Under the pieces are notes generated by a model. It saw only the letters and a program-made list of their open reading frames with translations, ran no database searches and had not been told where the DNA came from. From assembly GCA_023525715.1 (NCBI GenBank), contig CM042015.1, forward strand, positions 81,997,750-82,061,749: a DNA stretch of 64,000 nucleotides. Direction: 5' to 3'. The DNA is from Cichorium intybus (lineage: Eukaryota; Streptophyta; Magnoliopsida; Asterales; Asteraceae). The stretch's first letter is position 1; every line of letters starts with the position of its first letter. The translations under genes were made by a program, and so were the position numbers. Shown in pieces: positions 23,640 to 40,215 of the stretch.

Positions 23640-24235
23640 ATTGGGGCAATCGATCGAACCACAAAGCATATTTGCTATGGAATTCTCCAAATTCTCGTCC
23701 CAGCTCGAATCATCATAACCAATCTTGCGATCCCAAAATTAGAGACCAAGCTGTCTTATCAGCGTTAAGAAAAAGATTGCTTTGTTTTATATCACAATGT
23801 ATGACTTTAACCGGAGAATGATGGCGGAGATAAGCAATTCCTTCAGTAAAAACATTGATCGAAATTGGGGCAACCGATCGATCCACTGTAGATGTTTACT
23901 CTTTGAATCAGGGTTAGATCTGATGAACCTGAACATAGGAACCCAGTCCCTGAACCTGGATACAGACAATTATCCCTTCCATTCGCCATAAATGGAAGAA
24001 CAAGACTTTTAAAATCAGGCAAACTACAAGCGATTATGATTCTTATCAAGATTCTATGACGAATTCGTTTAAGAATTTGACATTCTCTGTTAAAACTTTC
24101 GGTGAAATTGCTGGTTTGTAATTGAAGCACCTTGACTGCTATTTGTGTTCCATCTGGTAGCGATCCTCGATATACTCGACCGTAACCTCCAGATCCAAGT
24201 AGTTTCTATTTATCAAATATGTTTGTAGCGATCCT
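23640..24235 (-). pseudogene. LRR receptor-like kinase pseudogene (kinase domain N-lobe to activation segment)
   Basis: Minus-strand readings give IFDK-KLLGSGGYGRVYRGSL (the glycine loop, with a stop after FDK), PDGTQIAVKVLQLQTSN (catalytic Lys in VAVK position), FNRECQILKRIRHR, IIACSLPDFKSLVLPFM, SSDLTLIQRVNIYS, then in another frame TEGIAYLRHHSPVKVIHCD (catalytic-loop HCD) and a damaged DFGIARL region. It resembles class XII-type LRR kinases related to At2g24130. Between RVNIYS and TEGIAYL sits a short insertion similar to the CGSIGY...AP segment found later in the kinase; a matching phrase occurs near 23643 and 23865, suggesting a local duplication. Frameshifts and stops make it non-functional. 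No LRR or membrane segment remains. Confidence 0.85.
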
Positions 24236-26470
24236 CAAAACTCACGATTCATTTCTTGTGCAAACAAAACCTAAGGCCATAGATATGGCCACACGGATGT
24301 GGATTATCAAGAAAGGAAAGACAAGTAACCTAATTAAAAATGCCACTGGTTAAGGGGTATTTGTTGACGTGCCTTTTTTATTTGATAACAATGCAAGAGG
24401 TAACCGGGTTACCCCTTCACTTTTTCCATAGTGATATTTGAAAACCGAAAAGCTCGATTTTATGCCCCTCAAAAGCAGAAAAAAAAAACCTTAGAGATCT
24501 TTTAAACCAACTTCGAAAACATTATAGTGCTACAGTGACATTTTTCCTATTATTAATTACTTTATGGAATAATAAAAATTTAACTTAATGATTAGAATGG
24601 TCATGAATTTATGAGGTTATTTACTAAATTGTAACCTTAATAAATTAGTTTGCAGATAAAATGATAACATCATTGCGAAATGATCAATATTTTAGCTTAT
24701 GTTTTAGTTCAACTACAACTAATTATTTAATATTTAATTTCTAATTTTCTTATATTTAATTTTGGCCTACCATTTTATTTGAGTATTATATAAATTGTTT
24801 AAATTGTAATTGTTTCTCATGCAATGTAAAAAAAAGTTTACCTAAAGTTGATGTTTGACATTACCACATAAAGATTATTATATTTGTTCCCATATAAACT
24901 TGTTTCCTCTGGCCCTAAATTACGATGAACCAATTCAAATGTTCGATGATATATTCGATGATGACAAACACTGAAAACACAACTGAAAGGACTTAAAACA
25001 TGTAAGATACTTAATGAACGTGTAGAACTTTTTTCGAATGAGTAAAAGAAAAGTTGAAATGGGTAAAATATATTAAGTACAAACTTAAAGCTGCAGAAAA
25101 GTGGACCGCTCTATGGAAGCATCACTGGCTAGAAAATGCTAAAGTTGAGTATATTAGGGTGACTTGATCTCTGATTGAATCGGTTTCGAACTTGTTCTTG
25201 ACTGATAACCCTCCTGAATTTATTGTTACAGTTAAATATTTCATTTATAGTATTTATATGACATATATAAAAAATAATAATATTGTTGTCAAACGTAGTG
25301 CTATCATGCTGAGTACTCTATGTATGTTCGTCCACTCCATCCGTTTAAGCCGCTCCGAAGCTCGCATTCACAATATCACTCTCTCGACAAGATGTGCAAC
25401 AAATCATTACCAACAGCTAAGAAACATCTTCCAATTCCATGTATAAAAATTAAAAGAATAACAAAATAAGTTGGTGTTTAAATACTAATAAATTAATAAG
25501 AAGTAAAAGTTATATAAATAATTTAGATATCATTAAAGAGTTCAAAATCATACCTTGAATGAGAAAAGAAGTCGGGGACATTGTACTTCTAGGTTTGGGG
25601 GCTTCGCCCATCGCCGAAACGTTTGTGTAAGTTTCTAATTTCTTAAAACATTTGCGCATCTTTTTGTAAGTACGTGTCCACACAAAAAAATTCTCACATA
25701 AAATCTGTGGTACAGAGATTTAGATTAGTCTATATAAGTAACAACTTTAATAAACACGAAATTGAAAATGTCATAACTATTCCAGTTTTTGAAGGTCTTT
25801 CTCAACGAGAGAAAAACCTGGATGTGTAACTTTGAAATTCATCTCATTTCCTAGAAACTCATTAAAAATAATATGAAGTATACATGCTCTTACAGCGAAC
25901 TCGTCATTGATGCAAAAAAACCCCTCTTTATAGATCAACTTATCTAAATCCCCAAGACGGCCTGTCAGTTCTATTCAAGAATACATGTTCGCAAAACGTC
26001 ATGTAACATGATCTGATTTCTTTTTCTAAATCCGGATTCCAACCGATTTGAATACCATAATTAAACAAGATTCTTCCGACCTGAATGACAACTTTATATC
26101 ATCAAATGAAAATCGCAAACAATTTTGTGCGTTTTGTTCCCATTCATCCGTGGAGTGAAATGCACTACTCGGGATACGATCAATTACTATATGTGTTCAT
26201 ATATCATAATCTAGCAGAGAGGGGGGGGTCCTTTTTTATTGCATATTATTTTTATTATTTTTTAAACTTTTTTTATTTTGTTAATGTAATTCAACTCGAT
26301 TTTAGCTTTTTAGTTTGTTTACTTACTTTTATTTTTATTTATTAACTTTTAATGTATTTATTAACTTTTAATGTTTTAATACTTTTTTTTTGAGTTTTTG
26401 TTATTTTTGTTATTTTTTACTTTGTTATTTTTTTTTTTGGTCTTTTTGAATTGCAAGCCACTTCGATGTA

Positions 26471-26472
<2 letters not shown>
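24236..26472. other. AT-rich intergenic DNA
   Basis: No gene family recognised. Parts at 25050-25450 and 25560-26220 are more balanced in composition, but their ORFs (for example 25192-25446 and 26085-26345) show no motif. A G7 run near 26221 and T-rich DNA to 26450 precede the AAT microsatellite. Confidence 0.45.

Positions 26473-26539
<67 letters not shown>
26473..26539. repeat. (AAT)n microsatellite
   Basis: About 22 uninterrupted trinucleotide units. Confidence 0.95.
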
Positions 26540-27021
26540 GAAGTTTAAATATAAGAGATTAAAAATCATAACATTTTTTAATCATAATATTTTTCTGATC
26601 ATAAGATTTAAGGATCATAAAATTTTTGAATAACAATATTTTTGGATCGAAACATTTTCAACTAAATACAATTTTTTTAATAATGAGTTCGTCTAATTAA
26701 AAAAATATTGGTTTATAACATCTGGATCATAACATTTTGAATCATAGTGTTTGGATCATATCATTTTGAATTATAAAAATTTGGATAATATTATCTCGGA
26801 TCATGACATTTTGAGTCATATGATTTTAGATCATAGCATATTCAATCAAATCAAGTTTTTGTTTCATAACAAGTTTTGAATCATATAATCATAAATCATA
26901 AAAGATATGGTTAATGGTTATAACATTTTTGAATCATAATATTTTTGGATCATAACAAGTTAAGGAACATAAACATGTTGAATCACAACACTTTTTTTAT
27001 CATAAATAATTTGGATCATAT
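26540..27021. repeat. Degenerate tandem array of GGATCATAACATTTT-type units
   Basis: Roughly 480 bp built of short imperfect units alternating GGATCATAACATTTT and GAATCATAATATTTT, with the ATCATA core recurring many times. The copia LTR begins immediately at its right end. The array is noncoding. Confidence 0.75.
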
Positions 27022-27382
27022 TGTTGAATTTAGATGAACATAAAGATCTCATAACAAAGCAACGAAAACATAAAACTAAACAAAATCTACATCCAAGAAC
27101 AGACTCATGTTCAATAAAACTTGCAACAAAACTAACCTAAAAGCATACTTAAGGTTTATACATTTCTTAATCTCCGATGAACAAGGGTCTAACATAGCAC
27201 ACCTCTAGTGGAATCGCACCTAAATAAAAAATCAAGGACATAAAGATCAACAACTCTAAACCAAAACCTAGCCAAGCATTCTAAAACTTGGAGCACCTTC
27301 ACGGTTTCTTGTGGTCTAAGAAACTCAAGTCGAGGCCTCATTGGTCTGGGATTTTGCAATCCAAGAAAGAGAACTGAGAGAG

Positions 27383-27428
<46 letters not shown>

Positions 27429-27872
27429 GTGACAACTGAGAGAGGAGTGGTGGACGACATCCCTAGGGTTGGTGGAAGCTTGCTTATAGATGAAGCAAGA
27501 AGGAGAGAGAGTCGGAAAGAGGGTGACGGCTCACAAGGGGGGATTATGGTTTGTAAAACTTGTGCCTTAAGTTGTCCCACCTCCTTCTTTGGTAACCCTA
27601 ATTCTTTGATAGTCTTATCAATGTAGGATACCTTTAAGTATTTATCAATCCAAATAAGTGATCACTCATATCACTTATCAACTTTGGATTATTTCTTTAA
27701 CCTCCTTCTTAGTTTCAAGTTAAATCATATAAAATGACAAATTAATATAATACATTTTAATTCCACATTTTGATTATTTTGTCATTAATCATGCTTTGAG
27801 TACAACCTAAAAGGACCATACTATTTATAGAAATATAACATACTGGTTGAGACACTAGGCATTTTCCCAACA
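27022..27872 (-). mobile_element. Ty1/copia LTR (minus orientation)
   Basis: In minus sense the segment starts TGTTGGGAAAATGCC and ends CTAAATTCAACA, giving TGTTG...CAACA ends typical of copia LTRs. It is 851 bp and carries a GA tract inside. ATAT stands directly outside both ends, a weak candidate for a target duplication. A copia RNase H relic lies 0.9 kb upstream in the same orientation, so this is probably the 3' LTR of a truncated element. No clear polypurine tract precedes it. Confidence 0.6.
27389..27421. repeat. (AG)n microsatellite inside the copia LTR
   Basis: About 16 AG units. Confidence 0.95.
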
Positions 27873-28744
27873 ATATGTTGCTTGCATACAACTGAACAAC
27901 TATATGGGCATAATATACAAACTAGTACGATATACTGCATCCAAGACTACTACTATACCCACAACCCTAATGTGTAACACAGTCTTATATGCAAGTGATA
28001 AAAATATATTTATCCTATGATATCCATATGAGCATGAGAGATGGAATCCTATCAAACTCAAATGCTCAAGTTTATATTTCTCAATAAACATTTGTGGTTA
28101 CTACAATAGAATGCACGATTGATCTACTATAAATTCAGTCTGACCATGACCATACATTTGATGTCAGCACCAAATCATCGAGGGGACCACGTATATCGCT
28201 TGTCTTATTAAGGTAGATGGAACAAATAAACATTGACTATATAGACCTTGCCTACATATCATGTCATACATGAACATTCCTTGTATGTATGACTAGTAGT
28301 ACGGATAATGTTGGAGAATACCAAAGTACAACAAATAGCAAAACAAGAATCTCATGCATCTTTATCTGAAGGATATAATATATTACCATGTTATAATTAC
28401 TTGTGACAGTATCCATTAAGTAATCTCTAAGTGCAGTTTACTCCAATACTTGATCCACATCAATTACATATGAGCGTTATATCCATCTCTATGGGCAATC
28501 TATTAACATCTTATATTAATCTTAGATCGCTACTTATTTCATAAAGTATGGTCGACTGTGGAGGTTTTGAATATTTAAATTCTGGAAATAGAGTAAGCAT
28601 GTAAAATTCAAACACAGTCTTAAACTAATGAAATATAATTTCTCATAGCATATATTAAGGTCTCTATATAATAATCGTTATATTGGACAAAGTATCATAT
28701 TGCATAAGTTCCTAAAACGAAAACACACTAAACTAAATACACTC
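27873..28744 (-). other. Putative 3' noncoding region of the truncated copia element
   Basis: Lies between the RNase H relic and the LTR in minus sense. No coding motif. Inferred from position only. Confidence 0.4.
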
Positions 28745-29075
28745 AAGCCAGTTCACCTGTTAATCTAAGCAATATAGACATAGTATGTGAATCATGTTTG
28801 ATCTGTAACAATGACATAGTGAATAGATCGGTTAGGTTTCCCTCTGAGGGGACACTGCAAATGATGATGTCTCCTTCATCGACAAGTTTTCGAATATAGT
28901 GATATTTCTTAAAGTATATGTCGTGTATGCTTGTGAGCTCAATGTTCTTTAGTCAATGCGACTGCACCTCTTGTCACAAAAGATCTCAACAAGTTTATCA
29001 GTACTTAGTACAACTCCAAGATCCTTGATAAACTTCTTAACTTATTTGCAGCTTCTATATGGAAAATGAAACAAA
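28745..29075 (-). pseudogene. Ty1/copia RNase H C-terminal relic
   Basis: Minus-strand patchwork: EAANK start, ILELY, TRGAVALTKEH (family DNxGAxALxKxP), HKHTRHI (family RxKHIDI/RSRHIDRKYHF), KYHYIRKLVDEGDIIICSVP (family RxxVEEGDLVVKxVxSxEN) and NLTDLFTMSLLQIKH (family NPADPLTKGLxxxKH). Frames change twice and stops are present. Confidence 0.75.
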
Positions 29076-29086
29076 AGCTATAAAAT

Positions 29087-29910
29087 TTACAACTTTTGGT
29101 GATTTTACTACAACATATGGATTTTTTTAGTGATTATGCCAAAACTATAAGTTTTTTTGAGTTCTTCCCGCTTACAATATGACGAGGTATGCCATGTGGT
29201 TGCTAATGTGGCAAACTACGTCAGGACCTCAAAATAAAAAAGAGAAATTTAATAAAACAATATTAGAACTCGAGAACTTCGAGAGACAATCCGCCATCAA
29301 TACCACTAAGAGAAACAGTGTTTTGGAACTTATTGTTTGCTAAGGTCTTATATTATGTACAACATTGTTTATGTAATTAAACTTTTTTAAGTGAGTGGGT
29401 ATCAAACACCTAAATCTTTCTAATTGGGAAAAGTCCCTTACCACTATGCCAAGACTTGACTTTCTATTGGACTCTACCCATATTAAATATATAGTATTCT
29501 CTCTAATACATATAATCAATACTTTATAATATAAATGCGTATTTATTAATATAAATCTCTTTTTTACATATTAATATGTACAGTTATATATAATACATAT
29601 TATTTTTATAGTAATGTGTATAATTACATATATAACGCATTTTTTACGTATAAATATTTTGAAAAAAAACATATTTACACAGGTTAATATATAATAATAA
29701 GTATTTATATAAAAACTACGTATTTATATGTAAAAATATAGTTTTAAATGTAAAAATGTATATATGAACCCAAAAAATAGATATCTATACGTAAAAAAAT
29801 ACAAAAAAAAATATAGTATTAAAAATATGTACTAAATACATAGTATTAAAACTGCATTTATACATGTTAATACGTAATAATACATATTTATACATAAAGT
29901 ATAGTCTTAA
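29087..29910 (-). repeat. Unclassified repeat with two tRNA-like modules, left copy (inverted relative to 34175-34785)
   Basis: Read on the minus strand it carries TCTTGGCATAGTGGTAAGG (A-box-like, about 29437-29455) with GTTTGATACCC (B-box-like, about 29397-29407), and a second pair, TTCTCTTAGTGGTATTG (about 29298-29314) with AGTTCTCGAGTTCTAA (about 29262-29277). The remainder (29500-29910) is degenerate ACATATTAATATGTA-type sequence running into a (TA)n array. The same order occurs in inverted orientation 5 kb away. Confidence 0.7.
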
Positions 29911-29913
29911 TTG

Positions 29914-30500
<587 letters not shown>

Positions 30501-30502
30501 TC

Positions 30503-30772
30503 CAAGGTTCTAAAAGACGTGAGGCGTGACGTGGCGGAAGGATCAAGCCTCAAGCCTTTGCGAGCCATGGCGAGGCTGCGGCGTTTTAAGACGTGACTTA
30601 AGGCGGAAATTTTGTCTATAATTTTTAATTTTGCATATAAATATATATGTATAATTACATATATACATATATATGTGACTTAAGGCGGCGATTTTCATGG
30701 CATGGCGTCGAGCGCGCGCCTCAGAGCCTTTGCGTGCCTTGGCGAAGCAATTGCGCGCCTTTTAGAACACTT
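30503..30772. mobile_element. Small GC-rich element with GTTCTAAAAG inverted ends
   Basis: Left end GTTCTAAAAGACGTGAGGCG, right end reverse-complemented GTTCTAAAAGGCGCGCAATT. The interior has paired GGCG/CGCC-rich blocks (AGGCGTGACG, GCCTTTGCGAGCC, GCGCGCGCC) and two ACTTAAGGCGG motifs flanking an AT core. GC content contrasts sharply with its surroundings. This resembles the AGGCGCC-rich non-autonomous DNA elements of plants. A target duplication is not clear. Confidence 0.6.
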
Positions 30773-34069
<3,297 letters not shown>

Positions 34070-34174
34070 AAGTAAAAAGTTGATGAATTTTGAAAATTTT
34101 TTGGTTATCTTTTATATAATAAAATATTAAAAAATTATATGGTCAGGGCTCGTTCTTGCATTTTCAACAACATA

Positions 34175-34785
34175 TATACACACACGAAAAAAAACACTTA
34201 TTTATATGTAAAAAAAAAAAATACTCTTTATATGTAATGTTACATATTTATATAAAAATAATATGTTTTATATGTAACTATACATATTAATATGTAAAAG
34301 ATATATTTATATTAATAAATATGTATTATGCGTATCAGGGAGAATACTATATATCTAATATGGATAGAGTTTTATACAATTTCAAGTATTAGCCTAGTGG
34401 TAGCTGGTAAGGAATTTTCCCCAATATTAGAAAGACGAGGGGTTCCATTTCCATTGACTTTGATTATTCGATTTTCAATTACATAAGCATGCTTGTCTAT
34501 GATATAAGACGTTAACAAAGAATAAATTCCAAAACGCGGTTTAGCTCTATTGTATTGATGTTGTATTTCCTGAGTTTGAATCCTGTCCCGTTCGATTTCT
34601 CTTTTAAATTTGCGTTAACGCTAATATATATCAGTTAAAAAACCATGTCAACGGTCAAATGACATTCCACGTCAGATTGTAATGAATAGACATGGAAACA
34701 GGCAGCTTTGGCATATTTGAACACTTTTTTGGCAAATACCAGAGTATAATCACTATCATATTGTGATAAATCCATCAAAAACTTG
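34175..34785 (+). repeat. Unclassified repeat with two tRNA-like modules, right copy
   Basis: Plus strand: TTAGCCTAGTGGTAG (A-box-like, 34389-34403) with GGGGTTCCATTTCC (B-box-like, 34438-34452), then GGTTTAGCTCTATTG (34538-34552) with GAGTTTGAATCC (34572-34583). The reverse complement aligns over about 600 bp with 29087-29700, including a shared GGCAAA/ATGCC block, a stretch about CTATCCATATTAGATATATAGTATTCT and the ACATATTAATATGTA block. Confidence 0.7.
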
Positions 34786-36195
34786 TAAATGGCGTCTGTG
34801 TTATTTACTTATTTTTCCTATTCTATATAACACGGGATGGCATCCAGCATCCTTGAATGGAAACTTAAATGTAACAGTTACACCAGTTTTTCAAAATTTT
34901 AATTTCTGTAAATTACGGTTTTATTTCTTTTCTTTCTTTGTTGTATGTAAACTTAAATTGGTTAATTCTTTGGGGCCCTATTTTGTTTTTCTCGACGACC
35001 AGGAAACCCGGTTAACAACAACTCAACAACCACCATCATCGGACCCACACAATAAATACAAGTAATGAATGTCGGGACAGAGCTTAAGTCGATGGTGGCA
35101 ATTTGTATAATAAAAATATAATGCATCATCTTCAAAACTTCAACCATTTAATTCTATATAGTCCTTTAACAAGTTACACGTCACATTTATTACAAATTCC
35201 ATTCTATAAAAAATTATTTGTGTTTTCTCTAAAATTTAAAATATTCTTTTACCCAATTCCCCTTGCATTGACATATCTTTGCTCGTCCCCCTGCCCTCCC
35301 ATCTGTTTCTTAGTTCAAATTTTCAGTGTTATAAAGTTGTTGTTTTTACTTATTCATAATTTTGATCATCAAACAAACAAATATATGATTAAATAAAGTT
35401 TTCGTTTTTTTGCTATTATTAATATAAATAAACCTCAATCCTCATCACATAGTTGGTTTATATCTTTTCATTTTTTTTATAATGGAGCTGCCTACATAGA
35501 AGTTTTTTAATAGTTAAATGGTCTACTTAGATATTTCCCAATGTCAAACAATGGCTCTTTAAACAAAAAGAATTTTTCTATTAATAACTTACCCAAAGAA
35601 GTCATAACTTTCAATACAATAAAAAAATGTTATTTTGCTTTCAAACAAAAGAAGTATTCCCTGATTTGGTTATAGACTTTACTATAAAATATCACTTGCA
35701 TTATTCTATTGTCATGTTTTGATTTTTTTATACACAACGTTAAACTCGTTTTGATAAATTATTCCAAGAAAATTATTTAATCAATAACTAAATACTCCAA
35801 ATATATTTTCAAATGACATTTTAAACCCCTATAGAGTATAGATAATATTTGATACTTTAAAATAACTTGCAAATCTTATTCTGTTTAAATATATGCAAAC
35901 ATTGACCACATATTCTACAAACAATGTTTATTCTTCCATCAAACCCTAACAACAGAGTCACAATGGAATTAAAATCACACAATCCCAACCATTTTCATAA
36001 TAAAATCACAATTTCCAATGCATTTTCAAGTACCCAAACACCATTCAAGTAAAGTAACAATCTTTTCTCAAAAACCAATACAAGAAACTTAAACTCAATG
36101 AACACAAAATGAACACCGAATTTAAGTAACAAAGCCAAGGATGAGTTGCCCAACCGGTGTATGTTATCTCACCAGCCAATAATCAAGAACCACAA
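34786..36195. other. AT-rich intergenic DNA, including the NF-YA 3' side
   Basis: No gene recognised. From about 35900 the sequence is the likely 3' UTR side of the minus-strand NF-YA gene. Confidence 0.45.
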
Positions 36196-38621
<2,426 letters not shown>

Positions 38622-39387
38622 CTTCAAGCTAAAATTTTTGCAAACAATTGAGGTACTACTTGCGGCTCATTGTTGACCTATTTTTCTTTAAAATTTGCAA
38701 CCTTTAATTTTTAGAAAAACTATTTTAAACTAATATTATCTATTCACACATTGTCCACTAAAAAAATTGTTTAGTTTTTGTTATTGTCAACAAGACATAC
38801 GCATTTAATGGAGTTTATAACCTAATTTGGTCTCTCAATCTCTCTATTATTTTGTTCAAGTGAATCTAATCAAATACAGCGATTAAAACATTACTGAGCT
38901 TGAAAAAAATGTAATCGAATATCATAAAAGAACGACCATGGACATGCATACAGTTTACATTTTACAACCGGTTCGGTCACATAGAAGAGATCGAAATCAA
39001 GTTCGAACGAAGACGATTTTAAAACCCCCAAAAAAGATCGAACCCCAAATCTTTATATAAAAAATAAATCGGAAAATCGAAGCCACTGTTTATTTGTATA
39101 ACTAGAAAAGGTTGGGGGGACCCGTGGGGGGATGAAGAACAACTGAAAAATCTTACAGAAAAAGAATATAAAGTCACTGGCTTAAACACAGTACGCATTG
39201 ATTTCATTCAAGAAACGATAAATAAAGATAAACCCACATCAAGATTGAACACGACGCATGAAATATGAAAGAAATTAGGACAAAAAAATGGAAACCCAAT
39301 ATAGTAAAAGTCAAAACTCAAAACAAAAAAAGAAACCCAGATAAGAGAAGTGTTGAAAGATGAAGAAAGAGAAAAGAAAAATTGAAC

Positions 39388-39443
39388 CTTTGGGATCTTG
39401 AAGAAGGAAGCAAGAAACAGAGGTGTTGGGTGAAATTGGGCAT
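39388..39443 (-). other. Possible upstream coding exon or 5' UTR exon of the NF-YA gene
   Basis: An ATG at 39443-39441 opens a frame that runs to a donor (CAAAG/GTTCAA) at 39388. Joining it to the acceptor before 38628 keeps the NF-YA frame open and would add 21 residues (MPNFTQHLCF...). NF-YA genes often have a spliced 5' leader, so this may be leader with a chance open frame. Confidence 0.45.
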
Positions 39444-39720
39444 GTCTCCTCCCTTGAAACCCTCAGAAATCTTCTCTCTCTTTCCCTGTCATGTAGGTTT
39501 GCTGTATCTATCTCTATACTTCTACCTGACTAACTCCCAGAAATAACATAAATAAATCCTGCTAATTTTTAATGCTAAATGGAATAATAAAGACAGAAAA
39601 CAATACCATTAAACGACCATCCTCCCCCTGCTCATTTGGAAAATTTATTTTTCTTATTATTGTCGCGTTTGTTCTGTGCTTGGTCCCACCATAATGCCAT
39701 CAATTTATGTTTTTATTTAA

Positions 39721-39840
39721 AGGAAAATCACGGAAAAACCATATCTATTATCAATAATATCCTGGAAAAACCCTTTAATTATTTTTTAGTATGTAAAAAC
39801 CATTTTATTATTGATTTTTTCTAATTAAACAATTTATTTA
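39721..39840. repeat. MULE left terminal inverted repeat
   Basis: Begins AGGAAAATCACGG and aligns with the reverse complement of 45045-45166 (begins GGGAAAATCACGG), sharing ATTATTTTTTAGTA and TTTTATTATTGATTTT. Confidence 0.88.
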
Positions 39841-40095
39841 ATGTTCACCTACTAAAATCGATGTAGAATCACGGAACAATAGGTTCCCGGTTGTAAAGAG
39901 CTTACGTGTGTTATCTACGTGGAGTCGACATTCCCTCTCAATACACCTTTGAAAAGCTAGGGTTTTTACGGTGGAGCTCGAAGGAAATCAGGGTAAAAGA
40001 AGGTGAGATTTAACAGAGGGTTTAAAGTCACGAAGCTGAGAACGACATTCCCTTCTACTCGACAGGTACAACAATTAGCAATTTTCTACTTGACA

Positions 40096-40215
40096 TTCCC
40101 TCTGAACCTTGCTATCATATATATTAGAGTATGTTGTATTATCTGTAATCAACAGGTATGCCTTCATTCCCTCTGAACCTTGTATTATTATCTGTAATCA
40201 ACAGGTATGGCTTCA
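40096..40215 (+). repeat. Duplicated leader segment before the transposase ATG
   Basis: ATTCCCTCTGAACCTTG and TATTATCTGTAATCAACAGG occur in the same order twice, in about 40096-40155 and 40161-40205. The second copy holds the presumed start ATGGCTTC; the first has ATGCCTTC. Confidence 0.8.

Noticed and set aside
25192..26345. Candidate small genes at 25192-25446 and 26085-26345
   Set aside because: No recognisable domain, AT-driven composition, no splice-consistent extension.
34535..34585. A functional tRNA gene
   Set aside because: Box-like motifs are present, but no cloverleaf with proper acceptor and anticodon stems can be drawn, and the same module recurs in the inverted copy.
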